Shown: positions 19,589-28,240 of the stretch, piece by piece | How positions within the stretch are numbered: the first letter of the stretch is position 1 | Layout: each line of letters opens with the position of its first letter | NCBI RefSeq assembly: GCF_030297175.1 | Contig: NZ_AP028070.1 | Location: 1,488,001 to 1,552,000, forward strand | Reading direction: 5' to 3' | Source: Marinobacter sp. LA51 | GTDB lineage: Bacteria; Pseudomonadota; Gammaproteobacteria; Pseudomonadales; Oleiphilaceae | DNA: 64,000 nucleotides | The notes under the pieces: model-generated | Database searches by the model: none | Told to the model about the DNA's origin: nothing | The model's input: only the letters and a program-made list of their open reading frames with translations | Program-made: the position numbers and the translations under genes

Positions 19589-20923
19589 ATGGAAAAAATT
19601 ATGACGCTCTGGACAGGCAGTGGCCTGTTCAATATCGAACCAGGCCAGGTGGTGATGATTGCCATCGGTCTGCTCCTGCTGTTCCTTGCGATCCGCAAGG
19701 GCTTTGAGCCACTGTTGCTGGTACCTATTGGTTTCGGCGGCATCCTGGCGAACATTCCGGAGGCAGGGCTGGCCCTGACTGCGGCGGAAAATGCTATCCA
19801 CTTCGGGTTGAAGAATGGCGCGACAGAGGTTTTGGCTGCCTTGGCAGCGCCGCTGGATGTTGCTTACCAGGCCGGGCAGGCGGCAACGCCCGAACTGAAG
19901 GAAGCCTTCAAGGTGGCGGTAAAAGAGGCCAGCTATTCCGAAATGGCGATGGCGAATGCCGTTGCCCAGGATGCCGGTTATGGCAATGGCATGCTGTATA
20001 ACTTCTACTCAGTGGTTATCGGCAGCACCATCGGTCCTCTGTTGATCTTCATGGGTGTGGGCGCGATGACCGACTTCGGTCCGCTGCTGGCGAACCCGAA
20101 GACTCTGCTCCTGGGTGCCGCGGCACAGTTCGGTATCTTCGGTACCGTGATTGGTGCGGCCCTGCTGGACGCTTTCGGCATCCTGGATTTCACCATCCTG
20201 GAAGCTGCGGCCATCGGTATCATCGGTGGTGCGGACGGTCCGACGTCCATTTACGTATCCAGTGTTCTGGCGCCGCACCTGCTGGGTGCCATCGCGGTCT
20301 CGGCTTACGCCTACATGGCGCTGGTACCGATGATTCAGCCGCCGATCATGAAGGCGCTGACCAGCCACGAAGAGCGTGCGGTCAAGATGAATCAGCTGCG
20401 TCCGGTCAGCAAGAAAGAGAAGATTATCTTCCCGCTGGTAGTACTGATTGCCGTGGTTCTGTTCCTGCCTGATGCGGCTCCGCTGCTGGGTATGTTCTGC
20501 TTCGGTAACCTGATGCGTGAGTGTGGCGTTGTTGAGCGTCTGAGCGACACGGCCCAGAACGCACTGATCAACATTGTGACGATCTTCCTTGGCCTGTCTG
20601 TTGGCTCCAAGCTGATGGCGGACAAGTTCCTGGACGGCCAGACTCTGGGCATCCTGGGCTTGGGTATCGTTGCCTTCGGTGTGGGTACGGCCTCTGGCGT
20701 ACTGATGGCGAAGCTGATGAACAAGTTCAGCAAGGAAGCCATCAACCCGCTGATTGGTTCTGCCGGTGTTTCGGCTGTACCGATGGCGGCACGGGTTTCC
20801 AACAAGGTTGGTCTGGAAGCTAACCCGCAGAACTTCCTGCTGATGCATGCCATGGGTCCAAACGTGGCTGGTGTTATCGGCTCTGCGGTTGCTGCTGGTG
20901 TGATGATCAAGCTGCTTAGCTGA
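19589..20923 (+). CDS. oadB: Oxaloacetate decarboxylase beta subunit (Na+ pump)
   Basis: This 444-residue integral membrane protein couples decarboxylation of carboxybiotin to Na+ export. It has at least nine hydrophobic segments and the conserved [15 protein letters not shown] segment containing the essential Asp of the family, plus [23 protein letters not shown] near the end. Length is typical. It starts 14 nt after oadA, and a clear terminator lies 19 nt past the stop, so oadGAB is a unit. In a marine organism this links anaplerotic carbon flow to sodium gradient formation. Confidence 0.96.
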   Translation: MEKIMTLWTGSGLFNIEPGQVVMIAIGLLLLFLAIRKGFEPLLLVPIGFGGILANIPEAGLALTAAENAIHFGLKNGATEVLAALAAPLDVAYQAGQAATPELKEAFKVAVKEASYSEMAMANAVAQDAGYGNGMLYNFYSVVIGSTIGPLLIFMGVGAMTDFGPLLANPKTLLLGAAAQFGIFGTVIGAALLDAFGILDFTILEAAAIGIIGGADGPTSIYVSSVLAPHLLGAIAVSAYAYMALVPMIQPPIMKALTSHEERAVKMNQLRPVSKKEKIIFPLVVLIAVVLFLPDAAPLLGMFCFGNLMRECGVVERLSDTAQNALINIVTIFLGLSVGSKLMADKFLDGQTLGILGLGIVAFGVGTASGVLMAKLMNKFSKEAINPLIGSAGVSAVPMAARVSNKVGLEANPQNFLLMHAMGPNVAGVIGSAVAAGVMIKLLS

Positions 20924-20941
20924 TCATTTCTCGCAGTACCG

Positions 20942-20974
20942 AAAACCCCGCCTTTGTGCGGGGTTTTTGTTTTT
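20942..20974 (+). terminator. Rho-independent terminator after oadB
   Basis: A 10-bp perfect stem, AAAACCCCGC (20942-20951) with GCGGGGTTTT (20958-20967), has a 6-nt loop and is followed by T-rich sequence. Confidence 0.92.
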
Positions 20975-20995
20975 AAGACTGCCAGTTGGGAGTTC

Positions 20996-21105
20996 GAGCC
21001 ATGGTGGGGCCTCCTTTCAGGAACCGCTACGAGCACATCCATGTGCGCTTGTTTTCGGCCATCCTTGGCCTGCAACATTCCTGAAAGGAGGCCCCACCAC
21101 GGCTC
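20996..21105. repeat. Long inverted-repeat element between oadB and dnaE2
   Basis: Arms 20996-21023 and 21078-21105 are 28 bp inverted repeats with a single mismatch (21001 against 21100); 22 bp are perfect. The 54-nt interior holds a second hairpin, GCACAT-CC-ATGTGC (near 21032-21045), and a short GGCC...GGCC repeat. It lies in the convergent gap after the oadB terminator and before the end of dnaE2, where intergenic repetitive palindromes often sit. No coding sequence or transposase is associated. Confidence 0.8.
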
Positions 21106-21137
21106 TTTGATCTTTGGGGTGTTCGCTTCTGAAATCT

Positions 21138-24100
21138 CTAATGAAAGTTTCTTGAGCTGACCGGGAGCGTCTTGATGAGATGGCTCAGGTCGGAAAGCTT
21201 TCCTGCCATCACATGAATAATGTCGCCTTCTCGTTCCAGAATTCCTTTCACATGCAGCAGTCGGGCGGTTAACAGTGGTTTGCGCTGGCGCCGGGCGGTT
21301 TCGAGCCAGACCACCACGTTTACGTTGCCGGTTTCGTCTTCCAGGGTGACGAAGGTTACGCCGGAGGCGGAGCCGGGGCGTTGGCGGCCGGTAACCAAGC
21401 CGGCGACCTGGACGGGGCGGCCGGCTTCGGTTTGTTGGAGTTGTTCGGCGCTCAGGCAGAACTGCAGGTGGCCCTGGTCTCGGAGCAGGGCCAACGGGTG
21501 GCGTTGCAGGGTCAGGCCCTGGCTGGCGTAGTCGGCGAGTACGTTCTGGCCCTCGCTGGGCTCGGGCAATTGCTCGCAGGTTTCCTGATTGTAGGTTTCG
21601 GCTGCTTCGGCGGCGAAGAGTTCGGCTGGTTGTTCGTGGCCGAGTAGCTGCCAGTAGGCTTGGTGCCGGTTATCGGTGAAGTCGGGCATGGCGTTGGCGC
21701 CGGCGAGCAGTTCCATGTCGCGCTGGTTGAGGTCGGCGCGCTGGCGCAGTTCGCTGGTGGAGCGATAGCCTTCGGGCGGGCGCTGTTGGCATAAGCGTTC
21801 GGCACCCTTGGCGGAGAGGCCCTGGATCAGCCGCAGGCCCAGTCTCAATTTGCGCTCGGGGCCTTCCAGGGTGTGGTCCCATTGGCTGTGATTGACGTCT
21901 GGCGGCAAAGCGGCGACGCCGCGGCGGCGAGCGTCCTGGACCAGTTGAGAGGGCGAGTAGAAGCCCATGGGCTGGCTGTTCAGCAGCGCGCAGTAGAAGG
22001 CGGCCGGGTAGTGGCATTTGATCCAGGCGGAGACGTACACCAGCAGCGCAAAACTGGCGGCGTGGGATTCCGGGAAGCCATAGCCGCCAAAGCCGCAGAT
22101 CTGCTGGTACAGCCGTTCGGCGAAGTCGGCATCGTGGCCGCGTTCGAGCATGCCGGTGATGAGTTTATCCCGGAACGGAGTCAGATCGCCGTGGGATTTC
22201 CAGGCGGCCATAGCCCGGCGTAGTTGGTCCGCCTCACCGGCGGAGAAGCCGGCGGCTACCATGGCGAGTTTGATGACCTGTTCCTGAAAGATGGGTACGC
22301 CCAGTGTGCGCTCGAGTACTTTGCGGATGGCGTCGTTGGGGTAGTCCACCGGTTCCAGTCCGTGCTTTCGGCGCAGGTAGGGGTGCACCATGTCGCCCTG
22401 AATAGGGCCGGGGCGAACGATGGCCACTTCGATCACCAGGTCGTAATAGGTTTCCGGTTTTAGTCTTGGCAGCATGTTGATCTGGGCGCGGGATTCCACC
22501 TGAAATACGCCGATGCTGTCACCTTTCTGGAGCATGTCGTAGGTGGCGCGGTCTTCCAGGGGGATGTCCTGCATCTGGAACGGGTGGCCTTTCTGGTCGC
22601 TGATCAGTTCTAGGGCCTTGCGGATGGCGGAGAGCATGCCCAGGGCGAGTACATCCACTTTCATCAGGCCCAGGCTTTCCAGGTCGTCTTTGTCCCACTG
22701 GATCACGGTGCGGTCGGCCATGGCGGCGTTTTCCACCGGCACCAGTTCGGCCAGCGGGCCGGAGCTGATGACAAAGCCGCCCACGTGCTGGGACAGGTGG
22801 CGGGGAAAGCCGAGCAGGGTGTTAACCAGGGTGAAGAACTGGTCCGCCACCTTGGGGTTTCGGGTCAGGCGTTTGTCGAGTACTTGTTGGCGCCAGCCGG
22901 TGGCTTGGTCGCGCCAGTCGATGCCTTCCAGCAATTGTTCTACCTGGGCCGGGTCAAAGCCCAGGGCCTTGCCGACATCACGGATGGCGCTGCGGGGGCG
23001 GTAGCGGATGACTGTCGCCGCCAGTGCTGCCCGTTCCCGGCTGTAGCGCCGGTAAATGTACTGGATGACTTCTTCCCGGCGTTCGTGTTCAAAGTCCACG
23101 TCGATATCGGGGGGCTCGTCGCGGTCTTTCGAGATAAAGCGTTCGAACAGCAGCTCGACCCGGGCCGGGTTTACTTCGGTGATGCCCAGGCAGTAACACA
23201 CCGCCGAGTTGGCGGCCGAGCCCCGGCCCTGGCAGAGAATGTCCCGGCTGCGGGCGAAGGCGACGATGTCGTGAATGGTGAGGAAGTAGTGTTCGTACTT
23301 CATCTCCGAGATCAGATCCAGCTCCTTGCGGATCAGGGCCTGCACGGTCAGAGGCGTGTCCTCCGGGTAACGGCGGCGTTCGCCTTCGCGGGTGAGGCGT
23401 TTCAGGTAGGCGGCCGGGGTTTCTGCCTCGGGCACCAGGTCCGGTGGGTATTCGTAGCGCAGGCTGCCGGGTTGGAAGGTGCACTGGTCGGCAATTCGCC
23501 GGGTTTCCCGTAGCCAGGTGTCTGGAAACAGCCGTTGCAGCACCGGTGCCGGGCGCAGGTAGCGTTCGCCATTCTGGAACAGGCAGTGGCCGGCCTGTTC
23601 CAGGTTGGTGTGATTGCGCAGGGCGGTGAGCACGTCCTGCAGGGGCTGGCGTTCCCGGCTGTGCATGTGCACCTCGCCGGTGGCGGTGATCGGGCAGCGC
23701 AACTGGTCGGCCAGCCAGCGGGCCCGGGCCAGTTGCTGTTCTTCGCCGGATTCCAGGGTGCGGGCGGCAGCGATCCACAATCTTGGGTCAAACAGGCGTT
23801 GCAGCCATTCGCCACAGGCCAGGGCCTGATCGGCGTCGGCTTCGGCCAGGGTGGGCGGTAACCACAGGCACAGGCAGTCATCCAGCGCGTGAGTTTCAAC
23901 GTCCCGGAAGAACAGCTGATATTGGCCTTTTTCGGCCCGGCGCCGGCCGGTGGTGATCAGCTGACACAGCTGGCCGTAGCCTCGGCGGGTGCGGGCCAGC
24001 AGAATGAACCGGGGCAGGCTGGCGCCGGGTGGGGCATCTTCGAGTTCAAACCAGCTGCCGGTAATCAGTTTTACCGGGCTGTCTTTCAGGGCAGCCCAGG

Positions 24101-24257
24101 CCCGGGGGATGCCGGCCACCGAGCAGGCGTCGGTGATGGCCAATGCGGCATAGCCCAGTTCCGCCGCCCGTTCGGCCAGCTCGTGGGGATGTGAGGCGCC
24201 GGTCAGGAAGGTGAAGTTGCTGAAGCAGAACAGCTCAGCGTAGACAGACCCGGTCAT
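21138..24257 (-). CDS. dnaE2: Error-prone DNA polymerase DnaE2 (ImuC)
   Basis: This 1039-residue C-family polymerase is the catalytic enzyme of SOS mutagenesis with ImuA and ImuB. The N-terminal PHP domain starts YAELFCFSNFTFLTGASHP. The palm has PPDIDVDFEHERREEV with the catalytic aspartates, and the finger and clamp-related regions follow with GYGFPESHAASFALLVY. An OB-fold closes the protein. Length suits DnaE2, not DnaE1, which is some 120 residues longer. The ATG at 24257 overlaps the imuB stop by one base; the longer frame merely reads back through imuB. Confidence 0.95.
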   Translation of the reverse strand: MTGSVYAELFCFSNFTFLTGASHPHELAERAAELGYAALAITDACSVAGIPRAWAALKDSPVKLITGSWFELEDAPPGASLPRFILLARTRRGYGQLCQLITTGRRRAEKGQYQLFFRDVETHALDDCLCLWLPPTLAEADADQALACGEWLQRLFDPRLWIAAARTLESGEEQQLARARWLADQLRCPITATGEVHMHSRERQPLQDVLTALRNHTNLEQAGHCLFQNGERYLRPAPVLQRLFPDTWLRETRRIADQCTFQPGSLRYEYPPDLVPEAETPAAYLKRLTREGERRRYPEDTPLTVQALIRKELDLISEMKYEHYFLTIHDIVAFARSRDILCQGRGSAANSAVCYCLGITEVNPARVELLFERFISKDRDEPPDIDVDFEHERREEVIQYIYRRYSRERAALAATVIRYRPRSAIRDVGKALGFDPAQVEQLLEGIDWRDQATGWRQQVLDKRLTRNPKVADQFFTLVNTLLGFPRHLSQHVGGFVISSGPLAELVPVENAAMADRTVIQWDKDDLESLGLMKVDVLALGMLSAIRKALELISDQKGHPFQMQDIPLEDRATYDMLQKGDSIGVFQVESRAQINMLPRLKPETYYDLVIEVAIVRPGPIQGDMVHPYLRRKHGLEPVDYPNDAIRKVLERTLGVPIFQEQVIKLAMVAAGFSAGEADQLRRAMAAWKSHGDLTPFRDKLITGMLERGHDADFAERLYQQICGFGGYGFPESHAASFALLVYVSAWIKCHYPAAFYCALLNSQPMGFYSPSQLVQDARRRGVAALPPDVNHSQWDHTLEGPERKLRLGLRLIQGLSAKGAERLCQQRPPEGYRSTSELRQRADLNQRDMELLAGANAMPDFTDNRHQAYWQLLGHEQPAELFAAEAAETYNQETCEQLPEPSEGQNVLADYASQGLTLQRHPLALLRDQGHLQFCLSAEQLQQTEAGRPVQVAGLVTGRQRPGSASGVTFVTLEDETGNVNVVVWLETARRQRKPLLTARLLHVKGILEREGDIIHVMAGKLSDLSHLIKTLPVSSRNFH

Positions 24258-25675
24258 CAGCCAAACCATCCATGCACGAACCAGCCTTCCCGGATATCCC
24301 GGAACACCCAGGCCAGCTGGCCGCTGCTGAGTTGGGCAATGTAATAGTCCCGGTGCACCCGCTGGCCGTCCCACCAGCCACCGCTGATGCGTTCCGGGCC
24401 GGCAAACCAGGCGATGGGTGCTTCCGTGAGTGGTTGCGGCCCCTGCAGTAACCACAGCGGGCGTCGGGGCAGTTGGTTAGCCGTGGTGCCTGCTGGCCGG
24501 TTGTTGCGCTGTACCCCGGAGGCGCTCCAGGCCCGTTCCGGACGGTGGTCTGCCTGGGGCGACAGCTGTTGCAGGGCCTGATCGCCAAGCCGGGCCTGCA
24601 GTCGGCTCATCAGGGTGTGCCAGGCTTCGTTCAGATCCTGGGTTTCGCCCAGCAGATCCTGGCCGGTGTCGGCTTCCCGGCCCAGAAAGCGTTTTACGGA
24701 TAACTGCAGTGAGACCACCGGTGCCCGCAACGGCTGCTGCTCAAACCGCAGGCGCACCAGATTCAGGAACGCATCAGCCCGGTGCTCAGGGCCTGAGGTT
24801 CGGATACGAATACGGGTGGGTTCTTCGTGCCGGTGCCGGAGTGCCAGCAACAGGCTGTCGGTTTCCTGCTGGCGCCAGCACAGATCTTCTTCCAGTTCCG
24901 CCAGTATGCGCTGCAGTGGGAACAACAGCCCCTGGGACAACTCTATCTCCTGCACAAAATCCGCCTGCTGCCGGAAGTGGTGCGGCGGTTGCCAGGGCGC
25001 TTGTGGGTCTGGCCGGGTGCCCTGGATCTTCTGAACCCGGGCCAGGGTTTCCGGCGACAGCCGGCGCGCCAGATCGGCCGCGGGCAGGGCAAAGACTTCT
25101 CCCAGGGTGTTCAGCCCAAGCCGTTGCAGGCGGGTGCAGGTGCGGGCATCAAACTCGGCCGCCAACAGCGGCATCTGGCTCAGGGTGCGTTGAATGTGGC
25201 CTTTGTCATCGGTGCATTCACCTTTGCCTGCACGGGCAATCAGGCGGGCGGCCAGGGGCGTGTGGCCAAGGCCGGGCCAGGCGGTAAGCTGGCGTTCGTC
25301 CAAGGCCTGTTCCACGGTTTGCCAGGCTGCGGGCAGGCCGCCATAAAGCCGTTTCAGGCTGCCGATTTCCGCCATCAGGCCATCCGGTGGTACCAGCACG
25401 ATGTGGGCGGCATAGCGGTACAGCCAGCGGGCCTGATCTTCCAGAATCCGGGCTTCCTGCTGCTGGTCTGCACGCACGGTGCCCAGCTCCGGCACCAGGC
25501 TGAGGGCGGTTTTCAGACGCATGCCCGCATGCACGCCCTGGTCCCGGGCTTCCGGGCAGGCCTGTATTACCTTTTGTCCGGAGCCTTCGACAATCACCAG
25601 TGCGTCCGCTTCCTCGCGGGTGCGGCGAATGTGGTCCAGCAGCAGGTGCGGGAAGTGCAGATACAACCAGAGCAT
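24257..25675 (-). CDS. imuB: ImuB, catalytically inactive Y-family polymerase homologue
   Basis: This 472-residue protein is a Y-family DNA polymerase relative that lacks polymerase activity. Where active enzymes have a catalytic Asp-rich start (typically DxDxFFA), this begins LWLYLHFPHLLLDHI, and the later catalytic acidic pair is not evident. In studied species ImuB binds the beta clamp and bridges ImuA and DnaE2. A helix-hairpin-helix region (RLGLNTLGEVFALPAADLA) lies near residues 165-185. It is followed directly by dnaE2 and preceded by imuA with 7 nt between. Confidence 0.93.
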   Translation of the reverse strand: MLWLYLHFPHLLLDHIRRTREEADALVIVEGSGQKVIQACPEARDQGVHAGMRLKTALSLVPELGTVRADQQQEARILEDQARWLYRYAAHIVLVPPDGLMAEIGSLKRLYGGLPAAWQTVEQALDERQLTAWPGLGHTPLAARLIARAGKGECTDDKGHIQRTLSQMPLLAAEFDARTCTRLQRLGLNTLGEVFALPAADLARRLSPETLARVQKIQGTRPDPQAPWQPPHHFRQQADFVQEIELSQGLLFPLQRILAELEEDLCWRQQETDSLLLALRHRHEEPTRIRIRTSGPEHRADAFLNLVRLRFEQQPLRAPVVSLQLSVKRFLGREADTGQDLLGETQDLNEAWHTLMSRLQARLGDQALQQLSPQADHRPERAWSASGVQRNNRPAGTTANQLPRRPLWLLQGPQPLTEAPIAWFAGPERISGGWWDGQRVHRDYYIAQLSSGQLAWVFRDIREGWFVHGWFG

Positions 25676-25682
25676 CGCGATA

Positions 25683-26372
25683 TTACCGGGTAGAGGCGGG
25701 CCAGGGTCCCTGAACTACTCGGGGAGCCTCATGGAAGGTCAGGTCAGCTCGCTGCGCCATGGCCAGGGCACAGCGTTGGCCGGGCCAGCTGCCCCGGCGC
25801 TTCACGATGTTGATCTTCAGCTCCTGGTTGTCGCCCGGCTCCAGTTCCAGGCGCAGGGCCGCGGGTGAATTCTGGTCGGCATAGCGGCGCTCGCGAAAGA
25901 GTACACACACGTTGCTGCCGGCTTCCGCCGCCAACTGCAGCCGCCGGATATCCCGGGACGCCAGCTTGCCGGGCCAGGCCATTACCAGGCCGGTAACCGG
26001 CGAGCGCAGGCAGTTTTCCAGCGTCCACAGGAAATCACCGGCCTCGTCGGTGTGGATCATGACTACCTGATCCAGGTTCACGCCTTCCCGGGCCAGCGCC
26101 GGGGCATAGGGCATGTGTGGCGGATTCAGCCAAAACACGGTTTTTCCGCTGTGGGACAGCCGTTGCATCAAGGGCAGCAACAGGTGCAGCTCGCCGATGC
26201 CGGAGTTATCCAGCAGACACTCGCTCAACGCCCCCCGGGGCCAGCCGATGCCACCAAGCTGGTTGTCCAGGATCTGGTAGCCGGTTGGTTCCGCCGCTTG
26301 GCTGGTTGGCCGGTGCTGGTGCCCCTGCCAGACACGGGCATCCTGCATCAGCGTGTTCAGAAGTTCGCTCAT
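25683..26372 (-). CDS. imuA: ImuA, RecA-like SOS mutagenesis protein
   Basis: This 229-residue RecA/SulA-fold protein heads the imuA-imuB-dnaE2 operon. Recognisable pieces are GIGWPRGALSECLLDNSGIGELHLLLP near residues 40-65, in place of a canonical Walker A, and VFWLNPPHMPYAPALAREGV near 95-115. ImuA is thought to work with RecA and ImuB at lesions. I use the ATG at 26372 (MSELLNTLMQ); the frame opening at 26390 would start inside the LexA box. The lack of a clear GxxGxGKT loop fits this family. Confidence 0.9.
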   Translation of the reverse strand: MSELLNTLMQDARVWQGHQHRPTSQAAEPTGYQILDNQLGGIGWPRGALSECLLDNSGIGELHLLLPLMQRLSHSGKTVFWLNPPHMPYAPALAREGVNLDQVVMIHTDEAGDFLWTLENCLRSPVTGLVMAWPGKLASRDIRRLQLAAEAGSNVCVLFRERRYADQNSPAALRLELEPGDNQELKINIVKRRGSWPGQRCALAMAQRADLTFHEAPRVVQGPWPASTR

Positions 26373-26387
26373 GGGAAAAGTCTCAAA

Positions 26388-26407
26388 CACTGTTTAAATA
26401 TACAGTA
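26388..26407 (-). promoter_or_regulatory. LexA (SOS) box upstream of imuA
   Basis: The core CTGTTTAAATATACAG (26390-26405) matches the gammaproteobacterial LexA operator CTGT-N8-ACAG with an AT-rich centre. Flanking bases continue the palindrome partly (AC before, TA after). It lies 18 nt before the imuA ATG, so LexA bound there would block transcription of the mutagenesis operon until DNA damage. Confidence 0.92.
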
Positions 26408-26562
26408 TTCTGAATAGGGGCAGATTTCAAGGTATGGGTGAGGGGAGCTGTAGGAGGATGGGTTAGGGAGGAGGGGTGTGTGGATCGCTGTCAGGTGAAA
26501 TCCAGTTTCAGGCTTCAATTTGTAAAACTGATTTTCATATATTCGATATAGACTTTTTATTT

Positions 26563-26592
26563 TTGCGTCTAGTTAAAACCCCCTTCTATAAT
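26563..26592 (+). promoter_or_regulatory. Promoter of the TRAP transporter operon
   Basis: TTGCGT (26563-26568) and a consensus TATAAT (26587-26592) are spaced by 18 nt. The start would fall about 70 nt upstream of dctP. The surrounding sequence is markedly AT-rich. Confidence 0.7.
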
Positions 26593-26668
26593 CGCCTGAT
26601 GGTGTTGTAGGTTTACACTCTTGCAGCGTAACCAGCTGGATATTCATAACCATAAAAAGGAAAACGAC

Positions 26669-27673
26669 ATGTTGAAGCGCCGGATTCTCCTGGCTACCAC
26701 AGCCGCCGCCCTGTTGTTCAGTGCTGCGGCCACCGCCCAATACAAAGATGAATACACCGTTTCCACCGTGCTGCCATCCGCGTTCCCCTGGGGGCAGGCT
26801 GCCGACAAATGGGTTGAGCTGGTTCGGGAGCGCTCAGACGGGCGCATCAACATGAAGATTTACAGCAACTCCCAGCTGGTGTCCGGGGACCAGACCAAGG
26901 AATTTTCAGCCATGCGTTCGGGCCTGATCGACATGGCGGTTGGCTCTACCATCAACTGGTCTCCCCAGGTGCCGGAGCTGAACCTGTTCTCCCTGCCGTT
27001 CCTGATGCCGGATTACGAAGCCATCGATGCCATCACCCAGGGTGAGGCCGGCGAGGCCATTTTCGCAGCGATCAAAAAGCGCGGTGTTACCCCGCTGGCG
27101 TGGGGCGAGAACGGTTTTCGGGAGCTGTCCAACTCCAAACGCAAGATTACCGCTCCTGAAGATGTTGAAGGCCTGAAAATTCGCGTGGTGGGTTCCCCGC
27201 TGTTCCAGGATACCTTCACGACACTGGGCGCAAACCCGACTCAAATGAGCTGGGCCGATGCCAAGCCTGCGCTGACCACCGGCGCCGTTGATGGCCAGGA
27301 GAACCCAATCTCAGTATTCGACGTGGCTCGTATTGATCAGGTGGGGCAGGAGCATCTCACTCTGTGGCATTACATGGCCGACCCGCTGGTATTCGCGGTG
27401 AGCAACCGGGTATGGAGCCAGTTCAAACCGGAAGACCAGGCTTTGCTCAAGCAGGCAGCCATTGATGCCGGCCAGTGGGAAATTGAAAAATCCCGTGGCG
27501 AACTGGAAGCGACCCTGGCGGCTATCAAAGAGCGTGGTGTGCAGGTGGTTGAACTGAGCCCGGAGCAACACGCCGCTTTTGTTGAGGCGACCCGTCCTGT
27601 GTACGACAAGTGGACCGACCGCATTGGTGAAGAGCTGGTAGAACAGGCCCAGGAAGCTGTAGCTAACCGCTAA
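26669..27673 (+). CDS. dctP: TRAP transporter substrate-binding protein, DctP family
   Basis: This 334-residue periplasmic receptor belongs to a tripartite ATP-independent transporter. The signal peptide is MLKRRILLATTAAALLFSAA with a cleavage site after ATA (near residue 23). The mature domain has the family's carboxylate-binding region KIRVVGSPLFQDTFTTLGANP, with the Arg that salt-bridges the substrate carboxylate, followed by TTGAVDGQENP. Substrate is therefore probably an organic acid, but which one cannot be read from sequence. ATG 26669 has an AAGG site upstream. It is first of three genes, dctPQM. Confidence 0.93.
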   Translation: MLKRRILLATTAAALLFSAAATAQYKDEYTVSTVLPSAFPWGQAADKWVELVRERSDGRINMKIYSNSQLVSGDQTKEFSAMRSGLIDMAVGSTINWSPQVPELNLFSLPFLMPDYEAIDAITQGEAGEAIFAAIKKRGVTPLAWGENGFRELSNSKRKITAPEDVEGLKIRVVGSPLFQDTFTTLGANPTQMSWADAKPALTTGAVDGQENPISVFDVARIDQVGQEHLTLWHYMADPLVFAVSNRVWSQFKPEDQALLKQAAIDAGQWEIEKSRGELEATLAAIKERGVQVVELSPEQHAAFVEATRPVYDKWTDRIGEELVEQAQEAVANR

Positions 27674-27745
27674 TCCCTAACACCAGGCTCTGTCTGTTAA
27701 AGCACCTGTCGGCTGACGGGTGCTGCTATTCAATCCGGAGTTTTC

Positions 27746-28240
27746 ATGTCTGCTCGCCCCCCGAAGTTCAGGCCTGATGCCTGGCTGGCCGCCCTGGCTT
27801 TGATTGGAATTTGTGTCATCAGTTTGGGCAACGTCATTGTCCGTTACACGACCGATGCCTCGTTTGCCTTTACCGAAGAGTATTCCGTGTTCCTGCTGGT
27901 AGTGCTGACCTTTGCCGGTGCTGCGGTTGCCGCCCGCCACAACCAGCACATTCGTATCGAGCTGATTGAAGACGTCCTGTCACCATCCTTAAAGAAAGCC
28001 GTGTTTGTGCTGCAGTGGCTGGCCGGGGTCACCGTGATGGGCATCACCGTGTGGTACGGCAGCAAGTTTGCGCTGGAGGAGTATCAGTGGGAGTCGCTGT
28101 CGCCGGGGCTGGGATTGCCAAACTGGATCTACGTGATCTGGCTGCCGGTGTTGTCGCTGGCCATCATCATCCGGATGACTCAGAACCTCATTGATCGCCT
28201 GCGCGGCAAGGTTGATCCGGAGGTTGTCCATGAGTCCTGA
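27746..28240 (+). CDS. dctQ: TRAP transporter small permease, DctQ family
   Basis: This 164-residue membrane protein has four helices (about residues 14-35, 50-70, 88-108 and 130-150). It shows the conserved FTEEYSVFLLVVLTFAGAA segment and the HIRIELIED stretch of the DctQ family. It partners the large permease to form the sodium-driven channel for the substrate delivered by DctP. Its 3' end overlaps dctM by 11 nt, indicating coupled translation. Confidence 0.93.
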   Translation: MSARPPKFRPDAWLAALALIGICVISLGNVIVRYTTDASFAFTEEYSVFLLVVLTFAGAAVAARHNQHIRIELIEDVLSPSLKKAVFVLQWLAGVTVMGITVWYGSKFALEEYQWESLSPGLGLPNWIYVIWLPVLSLAIIIRMTQNLIDRLRGKVDPEVVHES

